Below are positions 7,717-15,180 of a DNA stretch of 20,281 nt, in pieces (position 1 is the stretch's first letter; each line of letters begins with the position of its first letter). The position numbers were made by a program, and so were the translations under genes. Below the pieces are notes generated by a model. The model worked only from the letters and a program-made list of their open reading frames with translations. It did not search any database and was not told the DNA's origin. Source of the DNA: Treponema sp. (lineage in GTDB: Bacteria > Spirochaetota > Spirochaetia > Treponematales > Rectinemataceae); contig JAAYWE010000083.1 in NCBI GenBank assembly GCA_012516755.1, positions 1-20,281 of the forward strand, in the 5' to 3' direction.

Positions 7717-8583
7717 TTATTTTATTGCACCTGCAACCATTCCTTTGACTATGTATTTTTGAGCAAAAAGGAAGAATACGATTACGGGAATCATTGCCAT
7801 AAGTATAGCTGTAAGAATGAGATCCCATTGTTTGACAAAGGCTCCAGCAAAATTGGATACAGCTAAAGGCACAGTCATTACATCATTGCCTTTGCCAAGC
7901 ACAAGAAGAGGCAGAAGATAATCATTCCAAATCCATATACCATTAAGAACCAGCACGGTAGCCTGAATTGGCTTGAGAATTGGGAAAATGATCCTAAAAA
8001 AGATTTGGTGCCGATGACATCCATCGATAGTGGCCGCCTCCTCTAACTCCAAAGGAATACTTTTGATGAAACCATGAAACATAAATATAGAAAGAGGTGC
8101 ACCAAAGCCGACATAACTTAGAATAATCCCCTGATAAGTGCGCAGCAACCTTATGCCTGTAGCAACGGTAACGGTGCGAAACCATGATAAAAGAGGAAAC
8201 ATGACAATCTGGAAAGGAATCACCATCGAAGCCACAAAAATGAAGAATATGAATGAAGAGACCTTAGTTTTTGTCCTTACCAGAGCCCATCCGGCCATCG
8301 CAGAAAAGACATTGATCAAAATCAGAGAAACGGCCGTAATTATGGCACTCGAAAGGAGGGAGCTAGGATAACAAACCGACTCACTGGTCCAAATTTTGAT
8401 GATATTATCGACAATCGTCTCCCATTTTTTAGGCCAGGCCAGTGGATACTGTGTCACTTCGAAAGATGTCTTAGCCGAATTGATGAGTACGAGGAAAAAG
8501 GGGAATAAGAAAAGCACAAAAAGAATGATGGTGAGTATTTCGGCAAGGAAAGATGATGGTCTTCTAATCTTACTGCTTTTCAT
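7717..8583 (-). CDS. CUT1 sugar ABC transporter permease, MalG type
   Basis: Inner-membrane permease of a carbohydrate importer, 288 aa, with six predicted helices beginning at residues 12-34. The ATPase-docking EAA loop is ELEEAATIDGCHRHQIFFRI, ending IIFPILKP (about 179-204). The C-terminus KGMVAGAIK is typical of MalG-type permeases. The ATG at 8581-8583 overlaps the stop of the upstream permease (ATGA), with AAGGAG 8 nt upstream. This rules out the long in-frame extension to 8991, which lies in another frame of the MalF-type gene. The LacI-type operator upstream of the operon suggests sugar-responsive control. Confidence 0.93.
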   Translation of the reverse strand: MKSSKIRRPSSFLAEILTIILFVLFLFPFFLVLINSAKTSFEVTQYPLAWPKKWETIVDNIIKIWTSESVCYPSSLLSSAIITAVSLILINVFSAMAGWALVRTKTKVSSFIFFIFVASMVIPFQIVMFPLLSWFRTVTVATGIRLLRTYQGIILSYVGFGAPLSIFMFHGFIKSIPLELEEAATIDGCHRHQIFFRIIFPILKPIQATVLVLNGIWIWNDYLLPLLVLGKGNDVMTVPLAVSNFAGAFVKQWDLILTAILMAMIPVIVFFLFAQKYIVKGMVAGAIK

Positions 8584-9500
8584 AACTCGATCTCCTTTTT
8601 CTTGTTCACGTTCACCTGAATGATCGAAATGATCGCTAGTATCAAGAAAAAGATAAACGCCCTTGCCTGTGCTTCGGACAGCTTGTTCGAGATAAAAGCT
8701 GTATTGTATATGTTGAGAGCAAGAAGCTCCGTTCCAAAAATAGGTTGACCCATCAACATAGTAGAAGGTCCACCGCTCGTCAGCGAAACATTGACATCGA
8801 ACTGTTTGAATGAATTGACAAGCGTAAGAAACATTGTGACTGTAAAAGCCTGAGCACACAGAGGAATTGTTATAGATTTGAGACGGATCCATGGAGTAGC
8901 CCCATCCATTCTTGAAGCCTCGATGAGTTCCTGGGGAATATTTTCTATCGCTGCAACATAGATCATCATTATGTAACCAGCGTATTGCCATGTCCCCACT
9001 ATGATCATTGCGGCGATGGCAGTGTTGGGCTTGCTTAGCATTAGATTGGCTGGATCAGATAAGAAATCAAAGGCAGATATGATAGAACCAAGCGAAGGAA
9101 GGGCATTGTTAAAGATAAACTGCCAAATATATCCCAGAATGATTCCTCCGATGAGATTGGGCAGAAAAAAGCCGACTCGATATACATTCTTGAACTTAAG
9201 ATCGCCCGTTACCAACAGAGCCAGCACAAAGGCCACAATATTTATGACGATCATGTTTAAAATCGTATATAAAAAGGTAATTCCGAAAGAGTATAAAAAT
9301 GATGGATCTTTTAGGCTATTGATAAAATTCTCGAAACCTACAAACCTCAAGACGCTATCTACCCTTGCCGATGAAGTCCAATTAGTAAACGCATAATAGG
9401 AGCCCAATATAAATGGAATCACCATTACCATGATAAACGCAACTAGCACAGGCAAAAGAAATACCCAAAATACCAATGCAGATTCCATTTTTTTTGTCAT
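8580..9500 (-). CDS. CUT1 sugar ABC transporter permease, MalF type
   Basis: Partner permease of the importer, 306 aa, about six helices. The EAA loop is QELIEASRMDGATPWIRLKS with IPL following (about 190-214). The motif KNVYRVGFFLPNLIGGIILG and the NIPQELIEA context are typical of the MalF/UgpA group. It lacks the large periplasmic insertion of enteric MalF. The ATG has AGGGGAG 5-6 nt upstream. It is separated from the binding-protein gene by a strong hairpin with a T-rich tail, consistent with lower permease than binding-protein expression. Confidence 0.93.
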   Translation of the reverse strand: MTKKMESALVFWVFLLPVLVAFIMVMVIPFILGSYYAFTNWTSSARVDSVLRFVGFENFINSLKDPSFLYSFGITFLYTILNMIVINIVAFVLALLVTGDLKFKNVYRVGFFLPNLIGGIILGYIWQFIFNNALPSLGSIISAFDFLSDPANLMLSKPNTAIAAMIIVGTWQYAGYIMMIYVAAIENIPQELIEASRMDGATPWIRLKSITIPLCAQAFTVTMFLTLVNSFKQFDVNVSLTSGGPSTMLMGQPIFGTELLALNIYNTAFISNKLSEAQARAFIFFLILAIISIIQVNVNKKKEIEL

Positions 9501-9528
9501 GAATGCTCCCCTTCTTTATCGAGGATTG

Positions 9529-9569
9529 AAAAACAAAACCGCCTGCATCCACATTAGCAATGCAGGCGG
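9529..9569 (-). terminator. Hairpin/partial terminator between binding protein and permeases
   Basis: On the minus strand CCGCCTGCAT (9560-9569) pairs perfectly over 10 bp with ATGCAGGCGG (9539-9548) across an 11-nt loop, and TTTTGTTTTT follows. Such elements commonly protect or terminate transcripts after a highly expressed binding-protein gene while allowing some read-through to the permeases. Confidence 0.85.
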
Positions 9570-9626
9570 ACCAAATCAAGCAATTGCGCGGACAGCTTCG
9601 CTGGAAAAGTATTCTACTATGATAGA

Positions 9627-10859
9627 TTACTTCTTGGCATTATCCTTGAATGCTTTGGTCATCAGATCGATGAATTGAGCCTTGCTGATGCTGCCGGCTG
9701 CGAACTGGTTATAGATCGGAGTAAGCACCTTGTCTCTAAAATCGCCGGAGAAATAATATTGATTCCAGCTATAGACCTTGCCGGCTGCCGACCACTGCTG
9801 AACAGATTTGGATAGCTGACCTTCTGGCCCGAGAGTAATATTCGAGAAGGCTGGAATCATGCCTGCTTCCTTGACCATGTAGTTATTTCCTTCCGGAGTT
9901 ACGACAAGATCGTTAAGAAATTTCTTAGCAAGCGCTATGTTCTTAGATTCCTTGTTGATTGCATAATACGATGGAGCTGATACGAAGATACCATCGGTAA
10001 CTTTCTTCATCGATCCATGAGGAGCAAAAGCCATCTTGAATGTGGCATTTGCATCCTTTAGGTTAGGATCTACCCAGTTCCCCTGGTGCAAGAAGACGGC
10101 CTTGCCGGTGGCAAAGGCTCCAACTTGAGCGTCATAGTTGCCGGTAAGAAGAATTGCTTTATCTGAATATTTGAATAGAAGCTCTACCCAGTCTGCATAC
10201 TCCTGAAGCCTCTTTGCATCGACCTTGCCAGCCAACAGATCGTTCGTAACAGATAGGTCGCCATAAGGCAAGCCATTGGATAGCAAAGAGTTGAAATTAT
10301 GATGAGCGGTAACCCATCCCATCTCAATGGAAGCGGCCATAGATACAACCGAATTGATACCCAGATCCTTCTTCATAGAATCTAGCTTTTCGAAGGCCTT
10401 CTTATATGCGTCGAAGTTGTTCAAAGTCTTGGGATCTATGCCAGCCTTAGCCAAAAGGTCAGCATTGTAGGCCAATCCCCATCCTTCGATTGCCACAGGA
10501 AATCCGTAGACCTTTCCATTATATTTGAAGGGAACAGAGGTCTTGGAAACCCAGGCTTCATTTGAGAGGTCTAGTATAATTCCTTCCCACTCCTTATAAG
10601 CCTCAAGGCCATCGAAGGCGAAGATATCCGGCATATCTCCTGCCGCATAGTCAGCTTTGAGTTGAGGACCCATGCCGCCCGAGGTTCCACCGATAGATTT
10701 GATCACAACAGTTGCGCCATTTTTCTGGCCCCATGCGGCTGCATAGGCTTTAAGCTGAGCATCGATCTCGGGTTTATTCTGCATCAAGGTAAGTTTACCA
10801 GCGCCAAATGCAGCAGTAACTGTCAACAGCGCCATGAATGCCAACAAAAACCTTTTCAT
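9627..10859 (-). CDS. Periplasmic sugar-binding protein of a CUT1 ABC importer
   Basis: Extracellular solute-binding protein (family 1), 410 aa. Residues 1-20 are a signal peptide (MKRFLLAFMALLTVTAAFGA) with no lipobox cysteine, so the mature protein is soluble in the periplasm. Family landmarks include MPDIFAFDGLEAYKEWEG, YNGKVYGFPVAIEGWGLAYN, and a later FATGKAVFLHQGNWV plus MAFAPHGS. The ATG is preceded by AAGGAGG. It is first in the operon, behind a strong promoter with an AACCGGTT operator. The sugar cannot be read from sequence; glucosides or oligosaccharides are typical of the family. No ATPase gene accompanies it. Confidence 0.92.
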   Translation of the reverse strand: MKRFLLAFMALLTVTAAFGAGKLTLMQNKPEIDAQLKAYAAAWGQKNGATVVIKSIGGTSGGMGPQLKADYAAGDMPDIFAFDGLEAYKEWEGIILDLSNEAWVSKTSVPFKYNGKVYGFPVAIEGWGLAYNADLLAKAGIDPKTLNNFDAYKKAFEKLDSMKKDLGINSVVSMAASIEMGWVTAHHNFNSLLSNGLPYGDLSVTNDLLAGKVDAKRLQEYADWVELLFKYSDKAILLTGNYDAQVGAFATGKAVFLHQGNWVDPNLKDANATFKMAFAPHGSMKKVTDGIFVSAPSYYAINKESKNIALAKKFLNDLVVTPEGNNYMVKEAGMIPAFSNITLGPEGQLSKSVQQWSAAGKVYSWNQYYFSGDFRDKVLTPIYNQFAAGSISKAQFIDLMTKAFKDNAKK

Positions 10860-10901
10860 ACTACATCCTCCTTCATGCTATTCGATTAAGTTGGGTTGCT
10901 T

Positions 10902-10909
10902 AACCGGTT
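10902..10909. promoter_or_regulatory. LacI-type operator
   Basis: The palindrome AACCGGTT, within TTAACCGGTTTAA, has the CG-centred shape of LacI-family operators. It lies just downstream of the -10, at the expected start of transcription, where a bound repressor would block initiation. No LacI-type repressor is encoded in the window. Confidence 0.55.
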
Positions 10910-10914
10910 TAATA

Positions 10915-10942
10915 ATAGTAGCATAAAAAACTAGATTGTCAA
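10915..10942 (-). promoter_or_regulatory. Promoter of the first sugar ABC operon
   Basis: Minus strand: TTGACA (10937-10942), 16-nt spacer, TACTAT (10915-10920). The LacI-type palindrome follows within a few bases. The -35 box sits 3 bp from the first of two repeats that may mark a mobile-element end. Confidence 0.7.
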
Positions 10943-10945
10943 GAC

Positions 10946-10989
10946 TCGATTAAAATGTCCCCATATATAGTTCGATTAAAATTTCCCCC
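10946..10989. repeat. Two direct repeats, 26 bp apart, possible IS end
   Basis: TCGATTAAAATGTCCCC (10946-10962) recurs as TCGATTAAAATTTCCCCC (10972-10989). Paired terminal repeats of this sort occur at the ends of some insertion sequences (for example the IS21 family). A transposase remnant lies directly beside them, but the association is inference. Confidence 0.5.
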
Positions 10990-11019
10990 TTCACTCAGGC
11001 TGAACGAGAGGCTAGCTCC

Positions 11020-11209
11020 TTCTTGTATGGATGAGACAGTGGTGCAGGCGCTGCATAAGAAAAATTCAACTGTGCAATCGAAGCACTTCATGTGCGTGAC
11101 ACAAGGATTTTTTGATGGCCATGAGCCCTATCATTACCTGTGCCACCTATTCAACGAGCTACCAAAGGCAAAGAGTCTTGAGTAGAAGCTTGCATTCTTG
11201 CCATACTGA
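11020..11209 (+). pseudogene. Remnant of IS66-family transposase
   Basis: The frame reads MDETVVQALHKKNSTVQSK and HFMCV, matching the DETTVQVL..QSKSYMWV start of the IS66 DDE domain. After a few residues it jumps to HEPYHYLCHLFNELPKAKSL, the C-terminal PYaYLrhLferLP motif. The roughly 150-200 residues normally between these are missing, so this is an internal deletion that kept the frame. A TAG at 11183-11185 interrupts the end. Reading through it gives KLAFLPY and then TGA, again like the family's LLPW/LLPY terminus. No Shine-Dalgarno or intact start is present, and no function is expected. Confidence 0.7.
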
Positions 11210-11303
11210 CTGGCACCGACTCATTACTAATTTTAAGCAACGGTGTCTATTTGACGCTTAGGTAGATAGTCCCAAGAGCTCTGCATTCACATTGCTTCTC
11301 ATC

Positions 11304-12446
11304 TCATCGCGCAGGTTCGAGCGTGTAGGAACGCTCATACGAGCCATAAGCCTTTGTGGTGATGCCGTTTCGTGTTGAGCCTTCATAGTTAGGCTGTCCT
11401 TCAAGGACATGGACAATGACGGGTGCGCTCTCTCCTGGTTTAAGGATTCCTGCATGCACTGCTGCATTCGCAATATAAGAATCTGAAGTGTAGATGTCGG
11501 TGCCCCAAATCTTGCGCTGGTCTGCCATGCCGGTAACCCAAACAACATAGCTCTTGCCCACCCTCACATTGGGGATATAGTCTGCCGTACCGGGGTCTAG
11601 AATCATCCACACAACTTGGTCGTAGGATTGCGTCACAGGCTCGAGCGAATAACTCATTCCATAGTTTCCATAATTCATCGATGTGATATTATGGCGCGTA
11701 CTACCGACGTAGCTCTGTTGGCCAGGGAGTATCGTAACTTTAACAATGCCAGTCTGCCCGTCCGAAAGAATACCAGCATGAACAGCCGCAGCGCAGAGAT
11801 CGGAATCTAGGGTATAGATATCGGTTCCCCAGACATCCGCTCCCGAGACTTTCCCAGTTACTTGTACATAGAAAGTAGTACCTGGTTTAAAGTTCCCATT
11901 TCTTTTGAGCACATAGGGATCATCAAAGGCGTAGAGATTGCGACTCGCTACTGGGGGCTGTGGCAATGGTGGAGTGGATGGCGTGGGTGGCTTGAGCTGA
12001 GTAGGCGGTGTTTGTGTTGCTGGTGGCGCGCTGGGAGTCGCTTGCGCGAGGCTTCCAGAGGCTTGAGCAAGCCCAACGAACCTGAAGGACAGGCTATAAC
12101 TTCCCCATGAGTTGCTCTGTACGCCATTTCTAAGGGAGCCAGAATATGAAGAAAGCCCATCACAAATAACGACTGCCACAATCCCTGTTTGACCGTTTGC
12201 TATAACCCCTGCATGCACCGCAGCAGCGGCAACATTGGAATCGAGGGTATAGATGTCGGTTCCCCAAAGCGATGAGGCTCCACTCACATCGCCCTTAATC
12301 GATAGAAATAACACCGATCCAGGCTGAAGGCCTGCAATAGTGCGAAGATTCGGTGAAGACTGGCCAAATACCGGTACAAGAGCAAAAACGCCAATAATGC
12401 AAATAAAAAGAACAAACAATTGTCTAAGGTTTTCCTTTCTTTGCAT
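11304..12446 (-). CDS. Secreted protein with three LCCL-type repeats
   Basis: 380 aa. Residues 1-29 form a signal peptide (hydrophobic FVLFICIIGVFALVPVFGQ). Three homologous modules follow at about 40-125, 188-271 and 296-378. Each has a strand-rich start, then WGTDIYTLDS with AAAVHAG, a GQTGIV-like strand, YxGSxRNGI, and a closing YGSYxxSYxLEP. This is the LCCL signature. Modules 1 and 2 are separated by a Pro/Thr/Ser-rich linker (about 131-167). Canonical eukaryotic LCCL domains have conserved cysteines; only single cysteines remain here (Cys95, Cys218). The ATG at 12444-12446 is chosen for GGAGG upstream; an in-frame extension upstream is unsupported. LCCL domains are thought to bind polysaccharide or lipid; the role here is unknown. 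Transposase remnants lie on both sides, suggesting transfer. Confidence 0.82.
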   Translation of the reverse strand: MQRKENLRQLFVLFICIIGVFALVPVFGQSSPNLRTIAGLQPGSVLFLSIKGDVSGASSLWGTDIYTLDSNVAAAAVHAGVIANGQTGIVAVVICDGLSSYSGSLRNGVQSNSWGSYSLSFRFVGLAQASGSLAQATPSAPPATQTPPTQLKPPTPSTPPLPQPPVASRNLYAFDDPYVLKRNGNFKPGTTFYVQVTGKVSGADVWGTDIYTLDSDLCAAAVHAGILSDGQTGIVKVTILPGQQSYVGSTRHNITSMNYGNYGMSYSLEPVTQSYDQVVWMILDPGTADYIPNVRVGKSYVVWVTGMADQRKIWGTDIYTSDSYIANAAVHAGILKPGESAPVIVHVLEGQPNYEGSTRNGITTKAYGSYERSYTLEPAR

Positions 12447-12454
12447 AATATCGC

Positions 12455-12476
12455 CTCCTTTCAGACTCCTTTCAGA
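12455..12476. repeat. Tandem 11-bp duplication of the Shine-Dalgarno region
   Basis: CTCCTTTCAGA occurs twice in perfect tandem. On the coding (minus) strand this makes two consecutive TCTGAAAGGAG units, the nearer forming the ribosome-binding site of the LCCL gene. Confidence 0.8.
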
Positions 12477-12480
12477 GTTG

Positions 12481-12498
12481 CTTCGGCACCTACCGAAG
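12481..12498 (-). other. Small hairpin in the LCCL gene leader
   Basis: CTTCGG (12481-12486) pairs with CCGAAG (12493-12498) across a 6-nt loop, just upstream of the duplicated ribosome-binding region. No T-tract follows, so it is not a terminator. Confidence 0.4.
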
Positions 12499-12639
12499 AA
12501 CAAAATGTGCATATCAATGGTGCGAAAACAATTTAATCATCTGTTTTAACCTACACCGTCTTTCCCAAAAAAGCAAATCAATCGGAGCGAAGATTTAAAA
12601 ATCAATTTAAAAAAATCAATGGTTCGTGACACTATTAAT

Positions 12640-12750
12640 TTATTCCTTTCGCGAAAAGGGAATATCTGAAAGTACTTGCTCTAGCATACCACGCTTGATC
12701 TCCCCTCTGATCGTTTTGGCGCTCTTCCTAAGAGATTTTGCAAAGCATGA
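12640..12750 (-). pseudogene. Remnant of IS30-like transposase HTH
   Basis: A short open stretch reads FAKSLRKSAKTIRGEIKRG, then MLEQVLSD, and stops at TAA 12640-12642. This resembles the IS30 N-terminal helix-turn-helix (IAk.LgrS..TI.rEIkRG with a following v.q..SD). A stop (TAA) lies in frame a few codons before it, and no catalytic part is present. It sits in the roughly 640-base gap between the LCCL gene and gntR. Apart from the gntR promoter/leader and the LCCL leader, I see nothing else in that gap. Confidence 0.45.
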
Positions 12751-12861
12751 TTAGACATCGCAGCTTCTGATAGCCATTACTGCTTGCGCTAACACATTTT
12801 CCTTTTAGGTGGGCATTTTATGTTACTGCTCGCCGTGGTTTCATCCCATTACAAATTTTCC

Positions 12862-12890
12862 TTGACAACTCCCCAACATGGGCTGATACT
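12862..12890 (+). promoter_or_regulatory. Promoter of the gntR-sugar operon
   Basis: TTGACA (12862-12867), 17-nt spacer, GATACT (12885-12890). The predicted transcription start falls on the palindrome that begins at 12897. Confidence 0.7.
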
Positions 12891-12896
12891 ATCTAT

Positions 12897-12912
12897 ATCT
12901 GGTTAACCAGAT
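12897..12912. promoter_or_regulatory. 16-bp perfect palindrome, likely GntR operator
   Basis: ATCTGGTTAACCAGAT is a perfect inverted repeat containing TGGTTAACCA, the TGGT-N-ACCA form used by FadR/UxuR-type GntR regulators. It overlaps the start of transcription for the operon whose first gene encodes such a regulator, so autorepression is the simplest reading. Confidence 0.75.
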
Positions 12913-12950
12913 TATAGGTCAGTCTGAAGCCAAAATTGCATTCCGGTTTG

Positions 12951-13039
12951 AGGCCCAGGTTGCCGCAAAGATCGCGTCGAAAACCTCGGTTCGTACCGAG
13001 GCCCAGGTTTTAGCCAAGTCCAAAACCGAAGCCTAGGTT
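12951..13039. repeat. Three imperfect repeats and a hairpin in the gntR leader
   Basis: AGGCCCAGGTT occurs at 12951-12961 and 12999-13009, and as AAGCCTAGGTT at 13029-13039. The middle copy is flanked by a hairpin: CCTCGGT (12984-12990) pairs with ACCGAGG (12995-13001) over a 4-nt loop. All lie in the untranslated leader of about 190 nt between the promoter and the gntR start. Confidence 0.65.
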
Positions 13040-13088
13040 CCAATCAATGTGAAGATTGCGATTAATATAAAGCGTGAGGCGCTGCCCA

Positions 13089-13814
13089 ATGAATCATTCG
13101 AAAGAGCAACAAGTCTCTGATACGCTGGAAGGCGAATTGATGGTCTTTCGCTATATTCGAGAGCAGATTATTTTTGGCAATCTCAAGGCAGGAGATAAGT
13201 TGCCTTCTGAACGGGCTTTGAGCCAAATGCTCAAGGTGAGTCGAGGGTATGTGCGGAAAGCGCTTTCCAGGCTTGATCATTATGGGCTTATACGGACGCT
13301 ACCGCAACGTGGCACGATTGTCGCAGAGCTGGGGAGCAAGGCGATCTCAGGGCTTATCGCGAGTATCGCAAGCTTTCAGGATGCCTTTTCGCCAATTGAT
13401 CTGTTTGATATACGAGAGCTTCTTGAGATCTATGCGGCAAGGAGAGCTGCAGTGGAGGCAACGCCTGAAGATACCGAAGAAATTTTTAGATGGCATATGG
13501 AATTTAAAGCAAAGGCTGATAATGGCAAGCGAGCACTGGAAGAAGATCACCTCCTTCATATTGCAATTGCAAAAGCGAGCAAAAACGCGGTTTGTTTATC
13601 GCTCACGAGCTATATTACGCCACAAATAATCGCACTCAATGAAAAATTTCCAGAGAGCGATCCCGACCGCTTTATAAATACTTATAGAGAACATGATCGA
13701 ATTGTCAAAGCCATTGTGGCGAAGGATGGAGTCGGAGCTGAAGATGCTATGAGGAATCACATGTATGCAGCGCGACAACGGCGCTTCGTTGAAGCGCGAA
13801 TCGTCTTAACATAG
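13089..13814 (+). CDS. GntR-family transcriptional regulator, FadR/FCD type
   Basis: 241-aa sugar-acid or sugar-responsive repressor. The winged helix occupies about residues 13-75 (LKAGDKLPSERALSQMLKVS, then VRKALSRLDHYGLI). The FCD ligand domain follows: LFDIRELLEIYAARRAAVEA, DHLLHIAIAKASKNAV, and EHDRIVKAIVAKD ending near AMRNHMYAA. It keeps the Asp/His residues that bind metal in this subfamily. I chose the ATG at 13089 with GAGG 9 nt upstream, over a GTG five codons earlier. It is the first gene of the operon, 40 nt before the binding-protein gene. The palindrome at its promoter is its probable target. UxuR/ExuR-like hexuronate control is possible but not shown. Confidence 0.92.
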   Translation: MNHSKEQQVSDTLEGELMVFRYIREQIIFGNLKAGDKLPSERALSQMLKVSRGYVRKALSRLDHYGLIRTLPQRGTIVAELGSKAISGLIASIASFQDAFSPIDLFDIRELLEIYAARRAAVEATPEDTEEIFRWHMEFKAKADNGKRALEEDHLLHIAIAKASKNAVCLSLTSYITPQIIALNEKFPESDPDRFINTYREHDRIVKAIVAKDGVGAEDAMRNHMYAARQRRFVEARIVLT

Positions 13815-13854
13815 ATTTTAATATAGAGATTTTATGAGAAGGAGGTAGATTGAA

Positions 13855-15093
13855 ATGAAAAGGAAATTGGCGTTCTCGATTATGGCAGTGGTATTTCTGG
13901 CAGTTTCGATTGCAGGGTATGCGCAGACAAAGCCGGTGACGATTGTCCATTGGTATTGGGCGGATAATCCTAAGTATTCCGCAGAAATGCAAAAGATAGC
14001 AGCAGACTTTAATGCGACCAATGGCAAGGGCATTACCGTTGTTGCACAAGAGTATCCATGGGATGGAGGCGCATATAGCGAAACGCTCTTCCGTGCGGTG
14101 ATGGGAGGCGGTGGTCCTGATACTTCTTCGTTCAAGCTCACATCGACACCACTTTTTACCGCCAATGGGTTACTCGTCAACTTAGATCCATATCTCGCAA
14201 AATGGAAAGACAAGGATAAAATCGATCCAAGTCTTTATGAAACAATGAGAAAAGCAAGCGGTACAAAGAGCGTGTACGTCATGCCATGGAATACGCAAAT
14301 TCTATATGTGTACTATCGTCATTCGCTCTTTACAAAGGCTGGGATTGGCGTACCAAAAACCTATGCGGAATTCCTTGAAGCGTGCAAGAAGCTCACCATG
14401 GATACCAATGGCGATGGCAAGATCGATGTATACGGTTTCGGTATGCGAGGAGCAAAAGGCGGGCAAGAGCCATGGGGCAGTTTTATCTGGGCTCGTGGAG
14501 GTAATTTCGACGATATGACAACACCACAGGCAATTCAAGGCATGCAGGATTTTATCGACCTCTATAAGAATGGCTATGCACCGCCTACCGCTCCCATGGA
14601 TGGCTTCAATGAGATCATCGCAAATTTCAAGTCTGGCAAGACGGCAATGACTATTCATCATATTGGGTCTTCAATTGGAATGGTGGAAACCTTTGGCGAT
14701 GATGTCGACGCGTTTGCTTTCCCTCCTGGAGTTGGTTGCTGGACTTCGATGGGCGATACGGAAAATGTAATTCTCAATTCTTCAAAGAACAAAGATGCGG
14801 CATTTGAGTGGGTTTCGTATCTCGCAACAGGAAAAGGCCAAGAAATGTGGTGTACTGCAACGGGCAACGTTCCGGTCAGCAAAGATGTGCAGCAGTTGCC
14901 ATTCTTCCAAAACAATCGCTTTATGAAGGTATCGATTGAAGGCGCGCCCTATGCAGGGATTTTGCCAATTCTCGATACAACCACGGAATGGATCAACACA
15001 ATTTGGCCAAATACCGTCGCTGCAGCGTTAAGCGGCAAGATTTCAGCTGCAGAAGCAATGAAGACGCTCCAAAAAGGGCTTTGGGGTAAGTAG
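13855..15093 (+). CDS. Periplasmic sugar-binding protein of a second CUT1 importer
   Basis: Family 1 solute-binding protein, 412 aa. The signal peptide spans about 1-23 (FSIMAVVFLAVSIAGYA), with no lipobox. Landmarks are VTIVHWYWADNP, MGGGGPDTSSFKL, YVMPWNTQILYVYYRHSLF, and a calcium-loop-like MDTNGDGKIDVYGFGM (Asp183, Asn185, Asp187, Asp191), frequent in this family. FKSGKTAMTIHHIGS is the usual mid-protein motif. AAGGAGG lies 9 nt before the ATG. It differs clearly from the binding protein encoded at 9627-10859, so the two operons serve different sugars. It is probably co-transcribed with gntR; a large hairpin follows. Confidence 0.92.
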   Translation: MKRKLAFSIMAVVFLAVSIAGYAQTKPVTIVHWYWADNPKYSAEMQKIAADFNATNGKGITVVAQEYPWDGGAYSETLFRAVMGGGGPDTSSFKLTSTPLFTANGLLVNLDPYLAKWKDKDKIDPSLYETMRKASGTKSVYVMPWNTQILYVYYRHSLFTKAGIGVPKTYAEFLEACKKLTMDTNGDGKIDVYGFGMRGAKGGQEPWGSFIWARGGNFDDMTTPQAIQGMQDFIDLYKNGYAPPTAPMDGFNEIIANFKSGKTAMTIHHIGSSIGMVETFGDDVDAFAFPPGVGCWTSMGDTENVILNSSKNKDAAFEWVSYLATGKGQEMWCTATGNVPVSKDVQQLPFFQNNRFMKVSIEGAPYAGILPILDTTTEWINTIWPNTVAAALSGKISAAEAMKTLQKGLWGK

Positions 15094-15180
15094 GATGCAC
15101 TAGCAAAAAATAGAATGCAAAACTGGCAGCTAGATATCAGTCAGATACTAGCGCATTCTTATTTGTTAAAAAGTGTAGTT

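Noticed and set aside
8584..8991. In-frame N-terminal extension of the MalG-type permease
   Set aside because: It is an out-of-frame reading of the MalF-type permease gene; the ATGA overlap with AAGGAG gives the true start.
11258..11548. 96-codon minus-strand frame overlapping the LCCL gene
   Set aside because: Alternative frame of the third LCCL module with no ribosome site or family motif.
12951..13039. CRISPR-like repeats
   Set aside because: Only three imperfect 11-bp motifs with unequal spacing; no array and no cas genes.
13074..13088. GTG start for gntR
   Set aside because: Five added codons consist of the ribosome-binding region; the ATG at 13089 fits the spacing.
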